Positions 5,583 through 9,808 of a stretch of DNA of 9,808 nt are shown piece by piece. The first letter of the stretch is position 1. Each line of letters opens with the position of its first letter. This stretch comes from Chloroflexota bacterium (GTDB lineage: Bacteria; Chloroflexota; Dehalococcoidia; Tepidiformales; Tepidiformaceae), in assembly GCA_021823905.1 (NCBI GenBank), contig JAKALX010000112.1:1-9808 (forward strand), read 5' to 3'. The notes under the pieces are model-generated. The model made no database searches. It was not told where the DNA came from and saw only the letters and a list, made by a program, of their open reading frames with translations. The position numbers were made by a program, and so were the translations under genes.

Positions 5583-5780
5583 ATGCGGACCACCGTGACG
5601 CTCGATGACGAGTTACTGAAGCAGGCCGAGCAGGCAACGGGCATGTCGGAGCGCAGCGCGCTGCTTCGGGCCGGCCTCATCGCGCTGATCGAGCGAGAAA
5701 GCGCGCGCCGCCTGGCGCGGCTGGGTGGGAGCGAGCCGCAGCTCGAGCGCGTGCCGAGGAGGCAGGCGGAACCCGAGTGA
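5583..5780 (+). CDS. vapB: VapB-type antitoxin (ribbon-helix-helix)
   Basis: The product is 65 residues, beginning MRTTVTLDDELLKQAEQATG. The opening beta strand RTTVTLDDELL, then a helix, a turn at GMSERSALLRAG and a second helix ALIERESARRLARLGG make the ribbon-helix-helix layout of VapB antitoxins in this subgroup (MRTT-V-T-L-D-D). The C-terminal part (SEPQLERVPRRQAEPE) is the flexible tail that usually wraps the toxin. I start at 5583 because the family begins MRTT and an AGGGGT ribosome-binding site lies 8 nt upstream. Earlier in-frame ATGs at 5544 and 5469 would put coding sequence over the operator palindrome. The stop overlaps the toxin's GTG by 4 nt, so the two are translationally coupled. 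It neutralises VapC and likely represses the operon. Confidence 0.85.
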   Translation: MRTTVTLDDELLKQAEQATGMSERSALLRAGLIALIERESARRLARLGGSEPQLERVPRRQAEPE

Positions 5781-6151
5781 TTCTCGTCGACACCTCCATC
5801 TGGATTGACCACCTGCGATCCAACGAGCAGGCGCTTGCGGACGCGCTGGAACGGGGCATTGTGCTCACTCATCCTTTCGTGGTGGGCGAACTCGCCTGCG
5901 GCAACTTGAAGAATCGCAGCGAAGTGCTCTCCTTGCTGCGGCGGCTCCCGGGCGCACCGGTTGCGACTGACGCGGAGGCGCTCGCCTTCATCGAAGCGCG
6001 ATCGCTGATGGGGCGCGGCATCGGCTACGTGGACGTGCACCTGCTCGCCTCAGCGGTGCTCGCCGGCGATGGCTGCCGGTTATGGACGCGCGACGCTCGT
6101 CTTGCTGCTGCCGCGGCGGACATGGGCCTGGATCTTCGCGAGAGCGAGTAG
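5777..6151 (+). CDS. vapC: VapC-type PIN-domain toxin ribonuclease
   Basis: The product is 124 residues, a usual size for a PIN-domain toxin. It opens MILVDTSIWIDHLR, with Asp5 as the first catalytic acid. Glu38 (VVGELACG), Asp86 (GIGYVDVHLLASA) and Asp106 (LWTRDARL) complete the four-acid Mg2+ site, so it looks intact. PIN toxins cut RNA (initiator tRNA, rRNA loops or other tRNAs, depending on subgroup) when the antitoxin is lost. The target cannot be read here. The start is a GTG overlapping the vapB stop (GTGA), which keeps toxin output tied to antitoxin translation. It points towards the 3' end of the acyltransferase gene, with 114 bp between and no clear terminator. Confidence 0.92.
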   Translation: MILVDTSIWIDHLRSNEQALADALERGIVLTHPFVVGELACGNLKNRSEVLSLLRRLPGAPVATDAEALAFIEARSLMGRGIGYVDVHLLASAVLAGDGCRLWTRDARLAAAAADMGLDLRESE

Positions 6152-6265
6152 AGGCGGGGGCCACATCAGCCGGCTCCCTGGCGGTCGCCGTGATAACGCG
6201 CGGGTGCTCAGCTCTGACAGGTTGCTCACGCGCCCCGTCCTGATTTGCCGGCGGGATGGCGGCTA

Positions 6266-7423
6266 TCAGGTGGTGGTGGCGTTCTCCGCCTTGCGGTGCG
6301 GCGGATCGACACCGAGGAACAGTTCGGCGCCGCGCGGCCAGAGTTTCGCGGCAAGGACGACGAAAACCGTCGTCGAGACGAAGGCGACGAGGAAGCGTGT
6401 GTGCAGCAAGTCCCAGTAATCGGTCTTCACGGCACTATCGGAGACGTAGGTGTCGGTCAGCCAGCCGAGGAAGAAGGGGATGTGGAAGAGGTAGATGGCG
6501 AAGGCGTAGCGGGAGAGCTCCTCGAACGGCCGGACGGCGATCGCGGTGATTCGACGACTGAGCGCCATGCGCGCGAGCGCCGGGTAGGCGGCGAGCCCAC
6601 AGCAGGCGAAGAGGAAGACGGAGACGCCGAAGTAGCTCACGGGATAGTCGCCGAAGCCTTCGCCGCGCACCAGGTAGAACGTCATGATCGCGGCCATGGC
6701 GGCCAGCGCGGCAGGCAGCAGTCTCGTGGCATAAGCGAGCGCGTCGCCGCGGCGGCCGGACCAGTAGCCGAAGGCGAACGAGAAGACCCAGACGGCCGGG
6801 TTGCGATAGGCAAAGGTCGCGAAGTCGCCGGAGATCGTGGATGACTGGTACCAGGCGATCGTCGCCAGGTTTATGGCGAATGCGACTACCAGGAGCTGTG
6901 TCAGCCGCCGTTGGGGCACGAAGCGCGCCGGCCAGAAGCCGGCCATGAACACCACCAGGACGAGCAGGTAGTAGTACTGGCCGGCGAGGTCGAAGACGAG
7001 CAGGTCGTGGCGCAACTGCGCCGTCCAGCCTTCCTGCCAGAGCCGGTAGAGCAGCGTGGCGGTCATCGCGACGGCCAGGGGCAAGAGGATGCGCTGGAGC
7101 TTGCGCCGGACGTACTCGCCGAAGTTCGCGGAGGAATCGTGTGCGAGCAGGTAGGCCGACATGAAGAAGAAGACCGGCACGGCGCTGTGGGCGAAGAGGT
7201 GAATGACGTGGATCGCGAGGACCTGGCTGTGGGGCGTGACGGCCCAGGCGCTGAACCAGGCGTGGAGGTAGACGACGAGGATGATCGCGACGCCGCGCAT
7301 GACGTCGAACTCGACGATGCGGCGGCGGGCGGGACCGGCAGCAGGCAGGGTTCCCGGCGGCTCCGGGCGCGGCGAGGTGGCGGTCGTGGTCAACAGAAAC
7401 GAGCGTAGCAGCCCGGAGCGCAA
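6266..7423 (-). CDS. Membrane acyltransferase, acyltransferase-3 family
   Basis: The product is at most 385 residues with about ten hydrophobic segments spread from residue 44 to 365. The first carries EFDVMRGVAIILVVYLHAW: the family's (L/F)D-x-x-RG-x-A-I...H-x motif, with Arg43 and His54 as the expected acyl-transfer residues. PVFFFMSAYLLA (84-94) and the late YAFAIYLFHIPFFLGW segment are also typical. These inner-membrane enzymes move acetyl, succinyl or other acyl groups onto exopolysaccharide, lipid or peptidoglycan sugars. The acceptor cannot be told here, and no polysaccharide genes are adjacent. The start is uncertain: TTG at 7423 opens the frame, but residues 1-34 (Pro/Thr/Arg rich) could be partly untranslated. 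The ATG at residue 42 falls inside the motif and is too late. tetR lies 75 bp upstream on the same strand, so it might be cotranscribed. Confidence 0.85.
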   Translation of the reverse strand: MRSGLLRSFLLTTTATSPRPEPPGTLPAAGPARRRIVEFDVMRGVAIILVVYLHAWFSAWAVTPHSQVLAIHVIHLFAHSAVPVFFFMSAYLLAHDSSANFGEYVRRKLQRILLPLAVAMTATLLYRLWQEGWTAQLRHDLLVFDLAGQYYYLLVLVVFMAGFWPARFVPQRRLTQLLVVAFAINLATIAWYQSSTISGDFATFAYRNPAVWVFSFAFGYWSGRRGDALAYATRLLPAALAAMAAIMTFYLVRGEGFGDYPVSYFGVSVFLFACCGLAAYPALARMALSRRITAIAVRPFEELSRYAFAIYLFHIPFFLGWLTDTYVSDSAVKTDYWDLLHTRFLVAFVSTTVFVVLAAKLWPRGAELFLGVDPPHRKAENATTT

Positions 7424-7487
7424 CCGCAGTCGTTCCAGGCGCTCACCGTACGCATAGAGAATGCCGTGCCCGTGGCTCGCCGCCGGA

Positions 7488-7499
7488 ACGTCGCGACGT
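7488..7499. promoter_or_regulatory. Perfect 12-bp palindrome ACGTCGCGACGT
   Basis: A perfect dyad lies at the stop codon of the tetR gene, about 65 bp upstream of the acyltransferase frame. It could be a binding site for an unknown regulator of the acyltransferase. Its CG-rich nature makes chance occurrence plausible. Confidence 0.25.
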
Positions 7500-8104
7500 C
7501 AAGGGGCGTGCCCACCCTTGCTTCTTAGCAACGCTCGCTCGACGGTCACCCGCATCCGTTCCACAAACTCATCCGTCGACCAGTGGAAGTCCTCGGTCAG
7601 GATCTCCCATGTCCGCATCGAGACGATGGCGAACAGCAGATCACCGGCGATCCGGGGCTCCCATCGCTCATCCAAGAGGCCTTCCTCCGCGAGCCTGCGC
7701 ACCACCGTTTCGCATCCCGCTCGCACGAGTGCCATCCGGCTGCCCCATGCGGCTCGTGCAGCCTCGTCGGTGTCTCTCGCGGCCAGTAGCACGGACCCCA
7801 CTGGAGAAATCACCTCGATGTAGCGTCCCCAGAACGCCACAAACTCGCGCAGTGCTTCGAGTGCGGTAGCAGCCGTCCGGTACCGTCGGGCCCTGTCCGG
7901 CACCCCTTCCTGGTCGTCGACGTACACCGTCGTTGCAACCAGCAGATCCGTACGGTTGGCGAAATGCAGATAGAGCGTCTGCCGGGATACGCCGGCCGCC
8001 CGCGCCACGTCCGCCATGCGGATGCCGGCGCCGCCGCCTTCAACGAGCAATTTCCGGGTCGCGGCGAGAATCCGTTCGCGCGTTGGCGGCTCGGCGCTTG
8101 ACAT
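7499..8104 (-). CDS. TetR/AcrR-family transcriptional repressor
   Basis: The product is 201 residues, the standard TetR length. Residues 8-55 form the DNA-binding domain: TRERILAATRKLLVEGG, then the helix-turn-helix MADVARAAGVSRQTLYLHFANRTDLL, in which 'ADVARAAGVSRQTLYLHF' is nearly the textbook motif. The rest is the helical ligand-binding and dimer part, too variable to name a ligand. The ATG at 8104 has GGGAG 9 nt upstream. It is divergent from the FAD oxidoreductase. The 63-bp gap plus its own start codon hold three similar 15-bp boxes, one spanning the tetR start, so it very likely represses itself and the oxidoreductase until an inducer binds. Cotranscription with the downstream acyltransferase is possible but not shown. 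Confidence 0.94.
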   Translation of the reverse strand: MSSAEPPTRERILAATRKLLVEGGGAGIRMADVARAAGVSRQTLYLHFANRTDLLVATTVYVDDQEGVPDRARRYRTAATALEALREFVAFWGRYIEVISPVGSVLLAARDTDEAARAAWGSRMALVRAGCETVVRRLAEEGLLDERWEPRIAGDLLFAIVSMRTWEILTEDFHWSTDEFVERMRVTVERALLRSKGGHAP

Positions 8105-8112
8105 CGTGTCAA
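8098..8112. promoter_or_regulatory. TetR operator-like box 1 (over the tetR start codon)
   Basis: TTGACA-TCG-TGTCAA is a perfect 6-bp-arm inverted repeat with a 3-nt centre. It contains the tetR start codon (CAT at 8102-8104 on the + strand), so bound protein would block both initiation of transcription nearby and the gene start itself. It is the best-conserved of three copies. Confidence 0.65.
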
Positions 8113-8126
8113 TCTCCCTATTAGCC

Positions 8127-8141
8127 TTTACACCGTGTCAA
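8127..8141. promoter_or_regulatory. TetR operator-like box 2
   Basis: TTTACACCGTGTCAA matches box 1 at 13 of 15 positions and starts 29 bp after it. It directly abuts box 3. Its inner part ACAC-C-GTGT is a perfect dyad. Confidence 0.6.
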
Positions 8142-8156
8142 TGGACATTGTGTAAA
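8142..8156. promoter_or_regulatory. TetR operator-like box 3 (next to the oxidoreductase ribosome-binding site)
   Basis: TGGACATTGTGTAAA matches box 1 at 12 of 15 positions and follows box 2 with no gap. The outer halves of boxes 2 and 3 form a longer inverted repeat, CCTTTACAC (8125-8133) and GTGTAAAGG (8150-8158). It ends just before the GGAG (8160-8163) that serves the ATG at 8168. Confidence 0.55.
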
Positions 8157-8167
8157 GGTGGAGCCAA

Positions 8168-9388
8168 ATGTACGACGCAATCATCGTAGGCGCCCGCTGT
8201 GCCGGAAGCGCCACGGCCATGCTCCTTGCGCGCCGCGGTCTGCGCGTGCTCATGCTCGACCGCGGCCGCTTCCCCAGCGAAACGATCTCGGGCCACTTCA
8301 TCATGCATCCAGGCACTCGCAAACTCGCTGAGTGGGGCCTCCTGGATCGCGTGATCGCCTCGGGCGCGCCGCCGATCACGCGGGCATCCTTCAATTGCGG
8401 GGACTTCACTCTCAGTGCACCCCTCGCGCCAGATGACGGTCTTCCTGCCTGCATTGGTCCACGCCGCATGGTCCTCGACCAGCTGCTCGTTGAAGCTGCG
8501 ATTGAGGCGGGCGCGGAGTTCCGGGCGGAATCTTCCGTCCGAGACCTGCTCTGGGCCGACCAGCAAGTTGTGGGTGTGCGTTTCCGAACCCCGGCCGGGG
8601 AGGAGCGGACCGAGCGCGCGACGCTCGTCATCGGAGCGGACGGACGGCACTCGCTCATCGCACGCCTCGTTGACGCTGCCCGCTATCGGGAGGTCGCGCC
8701 GATAACGTGCTGGTACATGGGCTACTGGGCAGATCTACGAGTTGACGGCTTCGAGGCTCACTGGCTGAACGATCGACTGGCTCTCGCGCTTCCCACCAAC
8801 GATGGCCTCTCGCTTGTCGCGGTCGGCTGGCCGCACGCGAGCTTCCGCACGGTGAGAGAAGATGTCGACGGCCACTATCGGGCGACGGTCGGTGCGATGC
8901 CGGCCCTAGCGGAACGATTCAGTGACGCGATCCTGGCAGGGCCGTACACCGGCATGGCCGACCTCGCGAACTTCTTTCGTCGCCCCTGTGGTCCTGGCTG
9001 GGCGCTGGTAGGCGACGCCGGCCATTTCAAGGATCCGACGACCGCACGGGGCATCTCGGATGCCTTCATCGACGCCGAGTTGGTGGCTGACGCCGTGGCC
9101 GCGGCGCATTCGGGCGGCATTTCCCTGGAGGCATCGCTGGCAGCCTACCAGCTCCGCCGCGACGCGCGGGCAATCCCGGAGAGTGAGTTCAACATGGAGC
9201 GGGCAACGCTCGCCAACTGGGGCACGCCGCCGCAGCTCGCCCTCCGAGCCGCCCTCCGCAATAACCCGGTCGACACGCAGGCGTTCATGCACGCGGCCAT
9301 GGGAATCACTCCTCGCGAACAGTTCTTCACGGCGGAAAACATCGGGCGCGTCATGGCAGCCGCCCGCGCGACGTCGGTTGCAAGCTGA
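8168..9388 (+). CDS. FAD-dependent oxidoreductase/monooxygenase (PHBH-like fold)
   Basis: The product is 406 residues, usual for flavoprotein monooxygenases and geranylgeranyl-reductase-like enzymes. MYDAIIVGARCAGSATAMLLAR has the dinucleotide-binding GxRxxG form of GxGxxG (8-13), with D31 at the end of strand 2 for the FAD ribose. R100 (GPRRMVLDQLL) and the second FAD motif GADGRHS (156-162) follow. The GD motif GDAGHFKDPTTARGISDAF (282-300) contacts the FAD pyrophosphate and ribityl. Together these define the aromatic-hydroxylase class. It should use FAD and a reductant to oxidise (or, in reductase relatives, reduce) a hydrophobic substrate that I cannot name. Translation starts at ATG 8168 with GGAG 4 nt upstream. 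Three operator-like boxes upstream point to TetR control, and so to inducible use, perhaps on a xenobiotic or secondary metabolite. The acyl-CoA dehydrogenase follows after 39 bp. Confidence 0.88.
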   Translation: MYDAIIVGARCAGSATAMLLARRGLRVLMLDRGRFPSETISGHFIMHPGTRKLAEWGLLDRVIASGAPPITRASFNCGDFTLSAPLAPDDGLPACIGPRRMVLDQLLVEAAIEAGAEFRAESSVRDLLWADQQVVGVRFRTPAGEERTERATLVIGADGRHSLIARLVDAARYREVAPITCWYMGYWADLRVDGFEAHWLNDRLALALPTNDGLSLVAVGWPHASFRTVREDVDGHYRATVGAMPALAERFSDAILAGPYTGMADLANFFRRPCGPGWALVGDAGHFKDPTTARGISDAFIDAELVADAVAAAHSGGISLEASLAAYQLRRDARAIPESEFNMERATLANWGTPPQLALRAALRNNPVDTQAFMHAAMGITPREQFFTAENIGRVMAAARATSVAS

Positions 9389-9414
9389 CGGATGGCCAGG
9401 GGCGCACTTTCCGC

Positions 9415-9420
9415 TACACT
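9415..9420 (+). promoter_or_regulatory. Candidate -10 box of a leaderless promoter
   Basis: TACACT lies 7 nt before the ATG at 9428 and fits TAnnnT. Transcription would start at or next to the A of the ATG. No Shine-Dalgarno is seen in the 35 nt before the start, which agrees with a leaderless mRNA. No clear -35 is visible. Confidence 0.4.
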
Positions 9421-9427
9421 TCGGCTC

Positions 9428-9808
9428 ATGGACTTCACGTTTTCGCCGGACACCGAGCGCTGGCGCGCCGAGCTTCGCGCCTTCCTGAAAGCCGAGCTGC
9501 CGGCGGGATTCGAAGGCAGCGACGACTTCTTCGACGATGAGGAGCAGGTGCCGGTTGCGCGCGAACTGACGAAGAAGCTGGGCGCGAAGCGCTGGCTCGC
9601 CCCGGCCTGGCCCGAGCAGTACGGCGGGCTCGGCAAAGACACGATCTGGCAGATGATCCTGAACGAGGAGATGGCCTATCAGCGCGCGCCGGCGAGCGGG
9701 CGGCTGTTCACCATTGGGATAACGGGCCCGACGGTGATGGTGAACGCGAGCGACGAACAGAAGGCGCGCTGGCTGCCGCGGATGGCCTCCGGCGAAGACT
9801 GGTATTGC
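9428..9808 (+). CDS. Acyl-CoA dehydrogenase, N-terminal part (runs off the right edge)
   Basis: The open frame codes 127 residues to the window end, starting MDFTFSPDTERWRAELRAFL. The pattern fits the acyl-CoA dehydrogenase N-terminal helical domain: a first helix, then KKLGAKRWLAPAWPEQYGGLGKDTIWQMILNEEMAY, then GPTVMVNASDEQKARWLPRMASGEDWYC. The W-P-x-x-YGG-x-G and 'T-E/D-EQK-x-(R/K)-(W/Y)-LP...ASGE' signatures are typical. It ends just before where the flavin-contacting SEPGAGSD strand would be expected. These FAD enzymes take two hydrogens from the alpha-beta bond of an acyl-CoA and pass them to electron transfer flavoprotein. The acyl chain or sterol side-chain substrate cannot be told from this part, and the catalytic Glu is outside the window. 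There is no Shine-Dalgarno before the ATG; a -10-like hexamer is close, so it may be leaderless. Confidence 0.92.
   Translation, partial: MDFTFSPDTERWRAELRAFLKAELPAGFEGSDDFFDDEEQVPVARELTKKLGAKRWLAPAWPEQYGGLGKDTIWQMILNEEMAYQRAPASGRLFTIGITGPTVMVNASDEQKARWLPRMASGEDWYC

Noticed and set aside
4645..5637. A 330-residue minus-strand frame ending at the TGA, starting at 5637
   Set aside because: The first 125 residues are Pro/Arg-rich, unlike any family, and cross the vapB region. The ATG at 5262 has a Shine-Dalgarno and a family-like start. The 3' end is better explained by selenocysteine read-through.
6152..6265. Possible bidirectional terminator between vapC and the acyltransferase
   Set aside because: Only very short GC dyads are present (for example GGCG-GT-CGCC), with no T or A tract on either side.
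6245..6844. A 199-codon + strand frame over the acyltransferase
   Set aside because: It is Gly/Glu/Arg-rich low complexity, opposite a multi-helix membrane protein with clear family motifs.
1..9808. CRISPR arrays, tRNA or rRNA genes, insertion sequences
   Set aside because: No regularly spaced repeats, tRNA-like cloverleafs, rRNA stretches, transposase genes or terminal inverted repeats were seen on reading the window.

Overview
The window is high-GC DNA with short intergenic gaps and genes on both strands. Its gene content suggests a free-living, heterotrophic bacterium. The secreted-protein styles point tentatively to Chloroflexota: a YQGRLTD...LSPRQ...PYALYA domain, a small 'YNLSW...GVIGQ...Y.V.SGFLGG' protein and an Ala/Thr/Ser/Pro linker. 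This taxonomic guess rests on family resemblance only.

Layout. The left edge (2-235, +) holds the C-terminal end of an NRAMP-type metal transporter. Next is a two-gene unit of exported proteins (375-1487 and 1484-1786, +) joined by an ATGA overlap. On the minus strand follow a small SpoIIAA/STAS-like protein (1806-2279), a zinc-ribbon protein with a decayed receiver and decayed GGDEF domain (2394-3545), and a short-chain dehydrogenase (3547-4335) that ends 1 nt before the zinc-ribbon gene begins. A SAM-dependent methyltransferase (4474-5262, -) lies upstream of these. A vapBC toxin-antitoxin pair (5583-6151, +) is divergent from it. A membrane acyltransferase-3 protein (6266-7423, -) and a TetR regulator (7499-8104, -) come next. 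The TetR gene is divergent from an FAD-dependent oxidoreductase (8168-9388, +). An acyl-CoA dehydrogenase gene (9428 onward, +) runs off the right edge.

The most important observation is in the methyltransferase. Its reading frame is interrupted by one in-frame TGA at 4645-4647. The same frame then continues for 56 codons that complete the family's C-terminus. The TGA stands where ArsM-like methyltransferases carry a conserved cysteine (...LW-x-G-Cys-x-x-G-A-L...). A strong hairpin begins a few bases after it: a 7-bp perfect upper stem and a GGA loop starting 17 nt past the TGA. This fits a bacterial SECIS element, so the gene is best read as a 262-residue selenoprotein with selenocysteine at residue 206. 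A standard annotation would stop at residue 205.

Regulatory DNA is unusually legible. Three copies of a 15-bp box (TTGACAYYGTGTCAA-like) fill the tetR/oxidoreductase divergent region and suggest autoregulation plus control of the oxidoreductase. A 14-bp perfect palindrome flanked by 10-bp direct repeats lies over the vapBC promoter. An inverted repeat covers the ribosome-binding site of the dehydrogenase. The acyl-CoA dehydrogenase has a -10-like hexamer placed as in leaderless mRNAs.
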